DNA of 64,000 bases from Rhodococcus yunnanensis NBRC 103083 (GCF_001895005.1 NZ_BCXH01000006.1:124001-188000), one strand, 5' to 3'; positions 1 to 9,386 are shown, numbered from the stretch's first letter. Made by a program: numbers and translations. Notes: generated by a model not told the origin, from the letters alone.

Positions 1-594
1 CTGCTCGGCGATGACCGCGTCGATAGCCGGGTCGGCGCTGCGCGCGGCCGTCCCGGCAAACGGATGGCAGCTCACGATCGAGCCATGACGACGCACCAAC
101 AGCTCGGGGCTGGAGCCCACGAGATATCTGCCCGTGTGCTCGCCGCCTGCCGCCGACAGATCCACGGCGTAACCGTTGCCGAGCGGGTCGGCGCCGACCA
201 ATGCGTCGAGGAGCGCCAGCGGCGCGATCGCGGCATCTGCCTGCAACCGGAGCGAGCGGGCCAGCACCACTTTCTGTGCGGTTCCGCGGCGGAGCGAGTC
301 GACGAGCGCTCGAACCCGTTCGACGTGCATGTCCGACGCCGGGACCTGTTCTCCGATATGCACTTCGGGAAGCTGGGTTCTCTCTTCGGCCCTCCAGGGG
401 CCGTCGGTCCTGACGAGCGACGTCGGTTCGACGAGGGCCACGGGATCGGTGACGTCGAACGGTAGTGCCCCGACGACGGTGCTCCCGGATCGTACTGCGG
501 CGACGGCGTCGGTCAGAGACGAGAAGGTGCGTTGGACTCCGCCGGCCTCGACGTTGTAACCGCGACGGGACAGAACGAAAGGTGACGTCGGCAT
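1..594 (-). CDS. Isochorismate synthase (MenF/EntC/DhbC type), 5' part only
   Basis: Cut by the left edge; the first 198 residues are visible without a stop. The family converts chorismate to isochorismate for menaquinone or catechol siderophores. The chorismate-binding domain starts near residue 95, with KVVLARSL, then LVGSSPELLVRR and CHPFAGTAAR, all conserved family blocks. The ATG at 594 shares one base with the TGA of the upstream HAD gene (TGATG), so the two are probably translationally coupled. Nothing visible decides between a menaquinone and a siderophore role, so no symbol is given. Confidence 0.85.
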   Translation of the reverse strand, partial: MPTSPFVLSRRGYNVEAGGVQRTFSSLTDAVAAVRSGSTVVGALPFDVTDPVALVEPTSLVRTDGPWRAEERTQLPEVHIGEQVPASDMHVERVRALVDSLRRGTAQKVVLARSLRLQADAAIAPLALLDALVGADPLGNGYAVDLSAAGGEHTGRYLVGSSPELLVRRHGSIVSCHPFAGTAARSADPAIDAVIAEQ

Positions 595-1400
595 CAGAAC
601 GGAGACTGTGTGCGCCCGACGAGGTCGGCGACCGAGTTGATCACCTTCGTCGGCCGGTACGGATAGTTTTCCACCGACGCCGTCGTCGAGATACCGGTGA
701 GGACGAGGATGGTCTGCAATCCGGCTTCGAGTCCCGACAGCACATCGGTGTCCATGCGGTCGCCGATCATCAGTGTGCTCTCGGAGTGTCCACCGATCGC
801 GCGCAGAGCCGAGCGCATCATCAGCGCGTTCGGTTTACCGACGTAGTACGGCTCGCGGCCGGTGGCCTTGGTGATCAGTGCGGCGACGGACCCGGTGGCG
901 GGCAACGAACCCTCGCGGGACGGTCCGGTGGCATCGGGGTTGGTCGCGATGAACCGGGCACCCTTCTCGACGAGCCGGATCGCGGTGGTGATCGCCTCGA
1001 ACGAGTACGTGCGAGTCTCGCCGAGCACGACGTAATCGGGATTGGAATCGGTCAGGACGTACCCGATGTCGTGCAGGGCCGTCGTCAGCCCCGACTCGCC
1101 GACGACGTACGCACTGCCCCCTGGACGTTGGTTGCCGAGGAAGTCGGCGGTGGCGAGTGCCGAAGTCCAGATCGTGCTCTCCGGGATGTCCAGTCCTGTT
1201 CGTTCGAGCCGTGCCCGCAGGTCGCGGGGTGTCCGGATCGAATTGTTGGTCAGCACGATGAACGGAATCTCGTTGGCCTGCAGCTCCGCGACGAACGCGT
1301 CGGCGCCCGGTATGAGGTGATCCTCGTGGACGAGCACGCCGTCCATATCCATCAGATAGGTCCAACGCTGCGGTGCATCAGGTGAGCTCACCTCACCCAT
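594..1400 (-). CDS. HAD-IIA family (NagD-like) phosphatase
   Basis: A 268-residue cytosolic haloacid-dehalogenase hydrolase. Motif I is DMDGVLV near residue 18, motif II is the TNN triplet near residue 51, motif III includes YVGKPN, and motif IV is GDRMDTD near residue 218. Length and the cap between motifs II and III fit the NagD/4-nitrophenylphosphatase subfamily, which acts on sugar phosphates, phosphoglycolate or nucleotides; the substrate cannot be read here. It lies 43 bp downstream of whiB and overlaps the isochorismate synthase start by one base. It has no visible link to the sulfur genes. Confidence 0.85.
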   Translation of the reverse strand: MGEVSSPDAPQRWTYLMDMDGVLVHEDHLIPGADAFVAELQANEIPFIVLTNNSIRTPRDLRARLERTGLDIPESTIWTSALATADFLGNQRPGGSAYVVGESGLTTALHDIGYVLTDSNPDYVVLGETRTYSFEAITTAIRLVEKGARFIATNPDATGPSREGSLPATGSVAALITKATGREPYYVGKPNALMMRSALRAIGGHSESTLMIGDRMDTDVLSGLEAGLQTILVLTGISTTASVENYPYRPTKVINSVADLVGRTQSPF

Positions 1401-1443
1401 TGTGCGCTACGGGCCATCTGCGCTACATGCGCTGGGCCCTGCG

Positions 1444-1710
1444 CTACCCCGCCTTCCGCTCTGCGGTACGCCGTAGAGCGCGTTCGCGGGCGGTCATTCC
1501 GCCCCAGACTCCGAAGGGTTCGTTGGCGGCAAGGGCGAACCGTCGGCACTGCGAGATGACCGGGCATTGTCCACACAGGACTTTTGCCTGATCCTCGCGT
1601 TGCCGCCGAGCCGTCCGACCTTCGCCCGAGGGGGAGAAGAAGATGTCGGAACTGCTGCCGCGGCAGACCGCGTCGAGCTGCCACTGCCACGCTGCTGTTG
1701 TGGGTGCCAT
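1444..1710 (-). CDS. WhiB-family iron-sulfur transcription factor
   Basis: An 88-residue protein from ATG 1710. The four [4Fe-4S] ligands are Cys16, Cys46, Cys49 and Cys55 (C...CxxC...C), followed by the family turn GVWGG and an arginine-rich C-terminus. The WQWQL...CRG start resembles the WhiB3 branch more than WhiB1. The frame stays open upstream, with an ATG near 1758, so the N-terminus may be longer; neither start has a good Shine-Dalgarno. WhiB proteins sense redox state through the cluster and bind DNA or sigma factor. Its targets are unknown, although it lies next to a sulfur-uptake block. Confidence 0.85.
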   Translation of the reverse strand: MAPTTAAWQWQLDAVCRGSSSDIFFSPSGEGRTARRQREDQAKVLCGQCPVISQCRRFALAANEPFGVWGGMTARERALRRTAERKAG

Positions 1711-2064
1711 ACAGCGATGATGTCGGTCGAAAAGGCTGGTGGGAAGGTTTCGAATCATCCAGCGTCTAATGGTTCGGTGAACTTTCAGGGCGTGCTCGCC
1801 CGCGAGGGAAGCCGCGGGGACAGGCGTGTTCTCCAGCTGGCGTGAGCGGCTGTCGACAATTGAATCAGCCTGATTCGATTGTGACCGGAGTTCACCGAAC
1901 ATGCTGGTGCACAGTCGATCAGGGCGTCGTGATCGATGTTCGGGCAGTCGAGTTGCAGACCCACGCGCGCCCACCCCGTCCTATCGTGTGTCGCAGTCGC
2001 ACCGGGAGTTCCGTCCGTGCGACTCCATGACGAGCCCGTTCGACCGAGTGCACGACGAGGATCG
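1711..2064. other. Intergenic region between whiB and the first Dpp-type importer
   Basis: A 354-bp divergent gap. It holds the palindrome at 1857-1881 described separately. Short ORFs are present: one from ATG 1901 runs 55 codons and ends in an ATGA overlap with the permease start at 2065, and one from GTG 1881 contains Cys-Trp-Cys. Neither has a convincing ribosome-binding site. No riboswitch like those at 9465, 13701, 20392 and 36897 is visible. Confidence 0.6.
1857..1881. promoter_or_regulatory. Palindromic operator candidate upstream of importer A
   Basis: Two 11-bp arms, CAATTGAATCA and TGATTCGATTG, are separated by GCC; they are complementary at 10 of 11 positions. The core AATCA-N3-TGATT recurs upstream of other blocks in the window. 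It lies 184 bp before the permease ATG at 2065. The protein that binds it is not known. Confidence 0.6.
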
Positions 2065-3027
2065 ATGAGTACCGACCAACTATCTCGCACGTCTTCGCTG
2101 AAGGGTGTGTCCGCGACGGCTCTTCGCCGTGTGCTCGGCGCCGCAGTGGTGCTGTGGCTCGCGGCGACGTCCACGTTCGTGGTGTTGAAGCTTGCCGGAG
2201 GAGATCCGGTCGCAAACATGCTCGGCGGCGGCGAAGCGGTGTCCACCGAAGAGATCCGGGCCGCCGTGACCCGTCAGCTCGGTCTCGACGAGCCCCTGTA
2301 TCTGCAATACCTGCATTATCTGCAGGGCCTGCTCGCCGGTGATCTCGGTCAGTCGTACCAGCTCCGACGCCCCGTCTCGACGGTGATCGGCGGCCAGATC
2401 ATGTCCACGATCGAATTGGCCTTCGCGGCTGCGCTTCTCGCGATCCTGCTCGCGGTGGTCAGCGGCGTCCTCGTCACCTCCCGCAACCGCAGGATCGGTC
2501 CGGTGGTTCAGTCGATCGAACTGCTGTTGGTGTCGACCCCGACGTTCTGGCTGGGCATCGTCCTGCTGACGGTGTTCTCGTTTCAGCTCGGCTGGTTTCC
2601 GGTCTCGGGTGATCAAGGACTGTCCTCGCTCGTGCTACCAGCGGTCGCCCTGGCGCTTCCCTTGGCCGCCGTCCTCGCTCAGGTCCTACGCGAAGGAATC
2701 GACAGGGCGTTGGAGCAGCCGTTCGTCATGTCGGTACGAGCCCGCGGCGTCACCGAGACCCGGGTGAAGTTCGGCCACGTGATCAAGCATGCCGCAGGGC
2801 CTGCCCTCAATGTGGCGGGCTGGTTCGTCGGCGGGCTGCTCGGCGGTGCGGTGCTCACCGAGGCTGTGTTCGGGCGGCCCGGCCTGGGGCAGATCGCGTT
2901 GCAGGGAGTGATCAATCGGGACATGCCGGTCGTCATGGCGGTCGTGCTGATCTCGTCGCTGGTCTACGTGGTGGTCAACACCGTGCTCGACATCGTGCAC
3001 GAACGACTGGATCCGAGGATCCGATGA
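2065..3027 (+). CDS. ABC importer permease, DppB family
   Basis: A 320-residue membrane protein, first permease of a peptide/nickel/organosulfur-type importer. It shows the DppB layout: an N-terminal membrane segment, an external stretch with LGLDEPLYLQY, then five more membrane segments with the cytoplasmic EAA-type loop near SVRARGVTETRV. ATG 2065 is preferred to longer in-frame starts because GAGG lies just upstream and the protein then begins right before the first membrane helix. It is followed by DppC, a double ATPase and a binding protein in one tight operon. The substrate is not readable; the context suggests an organosulfur compound. Confidence 0.88.
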   Translation: MSTDQLSRTSSLKGVSATALRRVLGAAVVLWLAATSTFVVLKLAGGDPVANMLGGGEAVSTEEIRAAVTRQLGLDEPLYLQYLHYLQGLLAGDLGQSYQLRRPVSTVIGGQIMSTIELAFAAALLAILLAVVSGVLVTSRNRRIGPVVQSIELLLVSTPTFWLGIVLLTVFSFQLGWFPVSGDQGLSSLVLPAVALALPLAAVLAQVLREGIDRALEQPFVMSVRARGVTETRVKFGHVIKHAAGPALNVAGWFVGGLLGGAVLTEAVFGRPGLGQIALQGVINRDMPVVMAVVLISSLVYVVVNTVLDIVHERLDPRIR

Positions 3028-3055
3028 AGGGAAGTCCCGTGGACCGGAGTGCGCC

Positions 3056-3910
3056 ATGGCAGTGATCGATCGCATCACCGACAGGCCCGTCTCCACTCCG
3101 ACACGCAGTGGTGTCCTCCGGGCCGTCGTGCTGGGGGTGCCTGCACTTCTGATCCTGGTGGCTGCGGTGGCGCCGAGCATCCTGACCTCCACCTCACCGC
3201 TGGAGTCGAACCCGCGCACGGTACTGCTGCCACCGTCGTGGGAGCACCCGTTCGGCACCGATCAGATCGGGCGCGATCAGCTCGCGCGAGTCGTACACGG
3301 TGCGCAGTACTCGCTGTCGATCGGCGTGGGCGCAATCGTTCTCGCCGCCGTGGTCGGCCTGCTGATCGGGACGCTGTCCGGTCTGGCGCCGCGGGTGGTC
3401 GACGAGGCGGTCACGCGATTTCTCGACGTCGTCAACGCGTTCCCCGAGGTGCTGCTGGCATTGGTCGTCATCGCCGTCGTCGGGCCGGGACCGATCAACG
3501 TTCTGGTGGCGATCGGTGTCGCCTCGATCCCGAGATTCGCTCGGGTCGTGCGTGCCCAGGTGTTCGTTCTCCGCCACTCGGGGTGGGTCGAAATTGCGAC
3601 AACGCAGGGCATGTCGTATCCGAGGCGCGTGTTCAAACACATCGTGCCGAATGTGCTCGGTCCGGTCGTGGTGCTCGGAACCATCGGAACGGGAACGGCG
3701 ATGATCGCTGCGGCCGGCCTGAGTTTCCTGCGATTGGGGCCGCAACCGCCGATCCCGGAATGGGGCTCGATGCTGTCGGAAAGCCGTGACTACGTCCAAT
3801 TGGGTTGGTGGCTCGCGGTTTTCCCCGGACTGGCAGTCCTGACGACGGTTGCCGTCGTCACCCTGATCGGCAGACGTGCGCAACGCCGCTTCGAAGGGCG
3901 GCTGCCATGA
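3056..3910 (+). CDS. ABC importer permease, DppC family
   Basis: A 284-residue partner permease of the DppB protein upstream. It has the DppC hallmark HPFGTDQIGRDQLARVVHGA near residue 64 and the EAA loop near IATTQGMSYPRRVFKHIVPN. Membrane helices follow the usual six-segment pattern. GGAG precedes ATG 3056. Its TGA overlaps the ATG of the ATPase gene (ATGA), indicating coupled translation of one transporter complex in the cytoplasmic membrane. Confidence 0.88.
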   Translation: MAVIDRITDRPVSTPTRSGVLRAVVLGVPALLILVAAVAPSILTSTSPLESNPRTVLLPPSWEHPFGTDQIGRDQLARVVHGAQYSLSIGVGAIVLAAVVGLLIGTLSGLAPRVVDEAVTRFLDVVNAFPEVLLALVVIAVVGPGPINVLVAIGVASIPRFARVVRAQVFVLRHSGWVEIATTQGMSYPRRVFKHIVPNVLGPVVVLGTIGTGTAMIAAAGLSFLRLGPQPPIPEWGSMLSESRDYVQLGWWLAVFPGLAVLTTVAVVTLIGRRAQRRFEGRLP

Positions 3911-5622
3911 CATCGCTCGGATTCGATCGCGTCACCGAGCACACAGTTGCTGCGACGTCTCTGATCGAGGTCGAGAATCTGACCGTCGACTTCACACGGG
4001 GCGGTGTCGTGACGCGGGCGGTGGACGGCGTCTCCTTCCGCGTGGAGGCAGGCCGATGCCACGCTCTGGTCGGCGAGTCCGGCTCCGGTAAGACGGTCAC
4101 CGCTCGATCCCTCGTCGGACTCAATCCCGAATCGGCGACCGTCCGCGCGGATACCCTTCGGTTCGACGGCCAGGATCTGCTGTCCACGACCGACCGAGGT
4201 TGGCGGGACCTGCGCGGCAGCAGGATCGGCCTGGTACTGCAGGATGCCTTGGTCTCGCTCGATCCGCTGCAGACGATCGGCCGCGAGGTTGCCGAAGCCA
4301 TCGAACCTCGACGACGCAGGTCACGGTCGTCGGAGCTCCGAGACCGCGCCGTCGAACTGCTCTCCGACGTGGGGATTCCCGACCCAGAACGACGCCTCGA
4401 TCAGTACTCGCACGAGCTGTCGGGTGGGTTACGCCAGCGTGCGCTCATCGCGACCGCTGTTGCTCGGACCCCCGACGTCATCATCGCGGACGAACCGACG
4501 ACCGCACTCGACACGACCGTGCAGAAACAGATCATCGAATTGCTGCGGTCGAGGCTCGAGCGGGGTGCTGCGCTCATTCTGATCAGTCACGATCTCTCGC
4601 TCGTCGCCGAGATCGCCGACGACATCACCGTCATGCAGAACGGTCGCGCCGTCGAGCAGGGCACACCGGCGGAGGTGTTCTTCGATCCGCAGGACCCGTA
4701 CACCAGATCGCTGCTCGCGGCAGTGCCGACGGCAGCGGCGAAAGGATTCCGGCTGAGCGAATCCACTCGCCGTATTCCGTTGCCGGAGAGAAAGATCGAC
4801 AGCGATCGGGTCGTGCTGGACGTGCGATCGGTATCGAAAACGTACTCGGGCAAAGGTGGATTCACCAGACGAGCCGTCGATGCCGTCGATCTGCGTCTGC
4901 ACGCAGGGGAGACCGTGGGCGTGGTCGGGGAGTCCGGATCGGGCAAGACCACACTCATGCGGATCGCGCTCGGGTTGATCACCCCGGACGAGGGGACGGT
5001 CCTTCTCGACGGCGAGAGTTGGAGCCCGTCGGCGGAGCGGGCCAGACGTTCGAGGCGGTCGCGGCTTCAGTTGGTCTCCCAGGATCCTCTCGGCTCGTTC
5101 GATCCCCGCTACACCGTGGGCAGATTGGTGGCCGACGGTGTGGCCGCTGCAGGGGTGACGGGCAAGAGCCGTGATCGGCGGGTGGTGGAGTTGCTCGAGT
5201 CGGTCGGTCTCGACGAAACGTTCGTTGCGCGTCGCCCGTTGCAGTTGTCGGGTGGTCAGCGACAACGTGTTGCCATCGCCAGAGCGTTGGCTCCTGCACC
5301 TGCGGTCCTGGTGTGCGACGAACCGGTATCCGCGCTCGACGTCTCGGTTCAGGCGCAGGTTCTGGACCTGATCGCCGAGTTGCAGGCCAGGCACGGCACG
5401 TCGGTGTTGTTCGTCTCGCACGATCTCGGCGTGGTCCATCATGTGTCGGACCGAGTCGTCGTGCTCAGCGAGGGCCGAGTCGTCGAAACCGGTGAGGTCG
5501 GGTCCGTCTACCGAAATCCGACACACCCGTACACGAGAACTCTTCTCGACGCTGTCCCCAGACTTTCGGCCGCCGAGTCTCGGCGCCTACCCGAATCCTC
5601 ACGTGCGCAAGGAGAACGATGA
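3907..5622 (+). CDS. Fused DppD-DppF type ABC importer ATPase
   Basis: 571 residues with two complete ATPase halves. Half one has Walker A GESGSGKT at 56-63, signature LSGGLRQRA and Walker B IIADEPTTALD. Half two repeats [23 protein letters not shown] and [10 protein letters not shown]. One chain therefore supplies both nucleotide-binding sites for the DppB/DppC pair. ATG 3907 overlaps the DppC stop; longer in-frame extensions run inside dppC and are not credible. The 3' end overlaps the binding-protein start by 4 bp. Two similar fusions occur at 24324 and 62296. Confidence 0.9.
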   Translation: MTSLGFDRVTEHTVAATSLIEVENLTVDFTRGGVVTRAVDGVSFRVEAGRCHALVGESGSGKTVTARSLVGLNPESATVRADTLRFDGQDLLSTTDRGWRDLRGSRIGLVLQDALVSLDPLQTIGREVAEAIEPRRRRSRSSELRDRAVELLSDVGIPDPERRLDQYSHELSGGLRQRALIATAVARTPDVIIADEPTTALDTTVQKQIIELLRSRLERGAALILISHDLSLVAEIADDITVMQNGRAVEQGTPAEVFFDPQDPYTRSLLAAVPTAAAKGFRLSESTRRIPLPERKIDSDRVVLDVRSVSKTYSGKGGFTRRAVDAVDLRLHAGETVGVVGESGSGKTTLMRIALGLITPDEGTVLLDGESWSPSAERARRSRRSRLQLVSQDPLGSFDPRYTVGRLVADGVAAAGVTGKSRDRRVVELLESVGLDETFVARRPLQLSGGQRQRVAIARALAPAPAVLVCDEPVSALDVSVQAQVLDLIAELQARHGTSVLFVSHDLGVVHHVSDRVVVLSEGRVVETGEVGSVYRNPTHPYTRTLLDAVPRLSAAESRRLPESSRAQGER

Positions 5623-7253
5623 AAAGGCAGTATTTCCCGGTGGCGAGAACACTGCGAATCGCGGTGTCGACGGCCACTGCCATCGTCCTGGTGGCGAGTT
5701 GCTCGGGCGGGGGAGATTCGGACGCGTCGTCGGCCGGTGACCCGGTGACCGGCGGAACATTGACCTACGCGCTGGGCGCCGACATCGACTGCCTCGATCC
5801 TGCGAAGTCGCCGGGAAACTCGATCGTCGTCGGCAACATCGTGGATTCGCTTGTCTACCAAGACGTCGACGGCAACATTCAACCGTGGCTCGCGTCGTCG
5901 TGGGATGTGTCGGAGGACGGAACTCAGTACACCTTCGAGCTTCGGGACGGTGTGACGTTCAGCGACGGTACACCGCTCGATGCCGCCGCGGTCAAGTACA
6001 ACTTCGATCGAATCAAGAACCCGGAGACCGGATCCAGTTATGCCGCGTCGGTGATCGGTGAATACGCCGAGGGCGTCGTGGAAGGGCCGTTGACGTTCCG
6101 GCTCGTGCTGAAGACGCCGGTGACGGCGTTGCTGCAGGGACTGTCGTTGGCGTACTTGGGTATTCAGTCGCCGACGTATCTGGAGGCGCAGGGATCGGAT
6201 ACGTGCGGATCGATCGTCGGTTCGGGCCCGTTCGTGCTGGATCAGGCGGTCAAGGGGCAGAGCTACACTCTGACCCGCCGCGACGGATACGACTGGCCGT
6301 TCGACGGGGCCGAGCACGAAGGCAACGCGTACCTGGACTCGGTCACCTACAACGTTGTCAGTGAGGGTTCGGTACGTGTCGGCGGATTGAGCTCCGGGCA
6401 GTACGATCTCGTCAATTCGATCGCGACGTCGCAGTTGGCAGCGGTCAAGGCGAACTCGCAGTTGGAGGTACTCGACTACACCGCGCCTGGCATCGCGAAC
6501 GCGATCGCCATCAACGCGACGTCGCCGATCTTCTCCGATCTTGCTGTGCGCCAGGCATTCCAGAGTGCCGTCGACGTGGACACCCTGGTGTCCTCGGCCC
6601 TGTTCGGGCAGGTGGAACCGGCTCGCGGGCCGGTGTCGACGACGTCGAAGTACTTCGACGACACGGTCGCCGGCAGCTACGGTTACGATCCCGACAAGGC
6701 GAACCGCCTGCTGGACGAGGCGGGCTGGTCCGAGAAGAACGCCGACGGGATTCGAGTCAAGGACGGACGTCCACTGAAGCCCGTTCTGTTCACCTTCCCC
6801 GACCCGGCACAGGATCTGCTGTCCCTTCTCGCATCGATTCAGCAGGAGGTGCGCAAGGTCGGGATCGATCTCGACGTGCAGAGTTTCGACCGCACCACGT
6901 GGAACACCAAGATCAATGCCAACGAGTACGACCTTCATGTGCACTCCTATTTCCGAGCAGATCCGGACATCGCACGGACGGTGTACTCGACTGCATTCGA
7001 GCCCCCGAACGGTTACACGTTCGCACGTCCGCAGGATCCGGTGCTGGAGGACCTTCTGCAGCGGGGCTCGCGCACACCCGATGGTCCCGAGCGTCAGGAC
7101 ATCTACGAGAAGATCCAGCACGAGGTCATCGACCAGGGATTCTCGCTCCCGCTGTATGCGAACCAGCGGACGTTCGCGTACAAGACCGACGTGCACGGCG
7201 TTCGGGTCACCGGCACGTCGGTTCCGTATCTCTACGACGTGTGGGTCGGCTGA
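5619..7253 (+). CDS. ABC importer substrate-binding lipoprotein, family 5
   Basis: 544 residues. The N-terminus is a lipoprotein signal: basic MKRQYFPVARTLR, a hydrophobic stretch, then a lipobox VASC. A family 5 (DppA/OppA) domain follows, with GGTLTYAL near residue 50 and the usual DGTPLDAAAVKYNF block near 120. It captures the substrate outside the membrane and delivers it to the DppB/DppC channel. Co-transcribed with the transporter and followed 46 bp later by an M20 amidohydrolase, which suggests an N-acylated or amide-linked substrate (inference). Confidence 0.88.
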   Translation: MKRQYFPVARTLRIAVSTATAIVLVASCSGGGDSDASSAGDPVTGGTLTYALGADIDCLDPAKSPGNSIVVGNIVDSLVYQDVDGNIQPWLASSWDVSEDGTQYTFELRDGVTFSDGTPLDAAAVKYNFDRIKNPETGSSYAASVIGEYAEGVVEGPLTFRLVLKTPVTALLQGLSLAYLGIQSPTYLEAQGSDTCGSIVGSGPFVLDQAVKGQSYTLTRRDGYDWPFDGAEHEGNAYLDSVTYNVVSEGSVRVGGLSSGQYDLVNSIATSQLAAVKANSQLEVLDYTAPGIANAIAINATSPIFSDLAVRQAFQSAVDVDTLVSSALFGQVEPARGPVSTTSKYFDDTVAGSYGYDPDKANRLLDEAGWSEKNADGIRVKDGRPLKPVLFTFPDPAQDLLSLLASIQQEVRKVGIDLDVQSFDRTTWNTKINANEYDLHVHSYFRADPDIARTVYSTAFEPPNGYTFARPQDPVLEDLLQRGSRTPDGPERQDIYEKIQHEVIDQGFSLPLYANQRTFAYKTDVHGVRVTGTSVPYLYDVWVG

Positions 7254-7299
7254 TTCTCGCGTCCACAGTCCGGTTCGATCCCATCCGAAGGAAACGAAG

Positions 7300-8520
7300 A
7301 TGACCACACTCACCGCTGTCCGGACGTCGCCGCTGCGTGCACTGTACGAGGACTTCCATCGTCACCCCGAGGTCGCGTTCGCCGAGCATCGCACAACGGC
7401 CGTCATCGCCGATCTATTGCGCGAGCGGGGACTGGAGGTGACGACGTCGGAGACGGTCACCGGTGTCGTCGCGACGCTGGCCAACGGCAAGGGGCCTGTC
7501 GTCGCGCTCCGCGCCGACATCGATGCGTTGCCGATTTCGGAACAGACGGGGGTGCGGTACACCAGTGAAACCGCGGCAATGCATGCGTGTGGTCACGACG
7601 TGCACATCACGTCGTTGATCGGCACGATCGACAGGTTGCTCGCCGAGCGGGCAACCTGGTCGGGGACCGTGGTGGCGATCTTCCAGCCGGCCGAGGAAGT
7701 CGGCTCGGGCGCTCGGGCGCAGATCGCGTCGGGGATATTCGCCGATCACCCTGCACCGGACGTGGTGCTCGGCCAGCACGCGAGTGGGGCACTGCCACCG
7801 GGAACGGTCGGGTCGAGGCCTGCGGTGTTGCAGGCCGCCGCCGATACGTGGCAGGTGACATTGCGCGGAGACGGTGGCCACGCGGCAGGCCCGCACAAGA
7901 CCATGGACCTGATCGTGCTCGCCGCCGCGATCGTGCTGCGCCTGCAGACGATCGTCTCCAGGGAGGTGCCGCCGAACGAGACGGCCGTGGTGTCGGTGGG
8001 AACGATTCACGCGGGCACGGTCAGCAACATCCTTCCCGACGAGTTGACGTTCACGGTCAACGCGCGATCCTTCACCGAGGACGTGCGAGCGCTCATCGAG
8101 CGTGCGGTCAAACGTATCGTCGTCGCCGAGGCGCAGGCCAGTGGCTTACAGGAGGAACCGGAGTTCGAACACATCGTCCGGTTTCCGCTCAACGTCAACG
8201 ACGCCGCCACCTACGCTGTCGTCCGGTCGGCGCTCGAGGACGAGTTCGACGCGGAGAGCTTCACCGTTGTCGACCCGGTGACGGGCTCGGAGGATTTCGG
8301 TGAGTTCGGCACGAGTTTCGGTGTGCCGTCGGTGTACTGGTTCTTCGGCACCGGTCTGGCCGAGGAAGTCGCCGACAGAGTGCCTGCACCGAATGGGCAC
8401 AGCCCGTGGTACGCACCGGATCCCGAGATCGCGATCGCAACCGGCGTGCGTGCATTGACCGCGGTGGCGCTGCGCGCACTTCGTGAGACCGGTTCGCGTC
8501 ACAGCGCACAGGCGCTCTAG
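7300..8520 (+). CDS. M20 family metallo-amidohydrolase
   Basis: 406 residues, related to hippurate hydrolase, N-acetylcysteine deacetylase and YxeP/YtnL. Visible motifs are RADIDALPI near 71, MHACGHDVHI near 94 with Cys97 and His99, FQPAEE near 129 with the metal/catalytic Glu pair, and a late TGSEDF and NGHSPWYAPD. It should hydrolyse an N-acyl or amide bond in the cytosol. AAGGA precedes ATG 7300. Following an importer in a sulfur locus, deacylation of an N-acetylated S-compound to free a cysteine-type product is plausible but unproven. Confidence 0.87.
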   Translation: MTTLTAVRTSPLRALYEDFHRHPEVAFAEHRTTAVIADLLRERGLEVTTSETVTGVVATLANGKGPVVALRADIDALPISEQTGVRYTSETAAMHACGHDVHITSLIGTIDRLLAERATWSGTVVAIFQPAEEVGSGARAQIASGIFADHPAPDVVLGQHASGALPPGTVGSRPAVLQAAADTWQVTLRGDGGHAAGPHKTMDLIVLAAAIVLRLQTIVSREVPPNETAVVSVGTIHAGTVSNILPDELTFTVNARSFTEDVRALIERAVKRIVVAEAQASGLQEEPEFEHIVRFPLNVNDAATYAVVRSALEDEFDAESFTVVDPVTGSEDFGEFGTSFGVPSVYWFFGTGLAEEVADRVPAPNGHSPWYAPDPEIAIATGVRALTAVALRALRETGSRHSAQAL

Positions 8521-8544
8521 CACCGACGCGGTGGTGGCCGGCGA

Positions 8545-9369
8545 ATGGCGTGGGACGAATGGCGCTGGGACGAATCGCTTTTCGCCGGCAGTGCTCCCTA
8601 CTACTCGCGCGGTAGGCTGCCCTACTCGCCGGCTCTTGCGGACACCGTTGCCCGCGCCCTGTCACTCGACGGCAGAGGTCGACTTCTGGACGTCGGCTGC
8701 GGGCCCGGCACCGTTGCGCTCGCTCTCGCCTCGCACTTCGACGTCGTCGTCGGCCTCGATCCCGACGACGGGATGCTCGCCGAGGCGGAACGAGAAGCTG
8801 CCGCTCGGTCGGTGACCGGCGTGCAGTGGGTTTCCGGACGCGCAGAGGACCTTCCCGGTGATCTCGGGAGATTCGACGTCGTGACCTTTGCGCAATCCTT
8901 CCACTGGACGGACCGACACCGGGTGGCCGCGATCGTGCGCTCGATGCTGGAGCCGGGTGGTGCCCTCGTCCACATCAGCGATTCGAAGGACGCGGGCCGG
9001 GCGGGCGAGTCGGCGCCACCGTTCTCTGCGATGCACGATCTGGCGGTCGAGTATCTGGGCCCGCTGCGGAGGGCAGGGCAGGGTGTGCTGGTCGCAGGCA
9101 CACCGAGCGGCGAGGACTCGATATTTCGGAGCGCGGGCTTCCCCGGGGTCGACAGGATCGTGGTTCCTGCGGGCGGCGTGGTTCGCCGGGATGTCGACGA
9201 CGTCGTTGCCTGGGTGTTCTCGCAATCGAGTACCGCGCCGCACCTGTTCGGGGACCGAGTGGGTGACTTCGAGCATGACCTCAGGGCGCTCCTGCGGCGG
9301 GCAGCGCCGGACGGTGTGTTTTTCGAACATCCGCCGGACACGGAGGTGAAGATCTGGCGCAAGGTTTGA
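8545..9369 (+). CDS. Class I SAM-dependent methyltransferase
   Basis: 274 residues. Motif I LLDVGCGPGTVALALA lies near residue 46, an acidic motif II LDPDDGM follows, and FDVVTFAQSFHWTD is typical of the UbiE/Methyltransf_11 group, often annotated as type 11 or trans-aconitate-like methyltransferase. The acceptor is unknown. It starts 24 bp after the amidohydrolase, so it ends the same operon. Its TGA at 9367-9369 lies inside a long palindrome that may be an operator for the next block. Confidence 0.83.
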   Translation: MAWDEWRWDESLFAGSAPYYSRGRLPYSPALADTVARALSLDGRGRLLDVGCGPGTVALALASHFDVVVGLDPDDGMLAEAEREAAARSVTGVQWVSGRAEDLPGDLGRFDVVTFAQSFHWTDRHRVAAIVRSMLEPGGALVHISDSKDAGRAGESAPPFSAMHDLAVEYLGPLRRAGQGVLVAGTPSGEDSIFRSAGFPGVDRIVVPAGGVVRRDVDDVVAWVFSQSSTAPHLFGDRVGDFEHDLRALLRRAAPDGVFFEHPPDTEVKIWRKV

Positions 9370-9386
9370 AATCATCATGATTTCAA
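9366..9386. promoter_or_regulatory. Palindromic operator candidate upstream of riboswitch block B
   Basis: Perfect 9-bp arms, TTGAAATCA and TGATTTCAA, flank TCA; outside them GG/CC pairs add further symmetry. The arms contain the recurring AATCA-N3-TGATT core. The site is about 40 bp upstream of the -35 box at 9428, a position suited to an activator. An alternative role as a terminator for the preceding operon is weakened by the absence of a T-run. Confidence 0.62.

Noticed and set aside
1-465. Plus-strand ORFs over the isochorismate synthase gene
   Set aside because: They are antisense shadows: the minus-strand frame shows conserved isochorismate synthase blocks, the plus frames nothing recognisable.
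1881-2030. GTG 1881 ORF with Cys-Trp-Cys as a possible Cys leader of importer A
   Set aside because: No Shine-Dalgarno or suitable promoter spacing, no HVDLCR block, and the Cys pair is far from the stop, so attenuation is unlikely. Kept as a remark only.
9366-9386. Reading this palindrome purely as a rho-independent terminator
   Set aside because: The stem is AT-rich and has no T-run. The same core occurs at other block starts, which favours an operator; a terminator role is not excluded.
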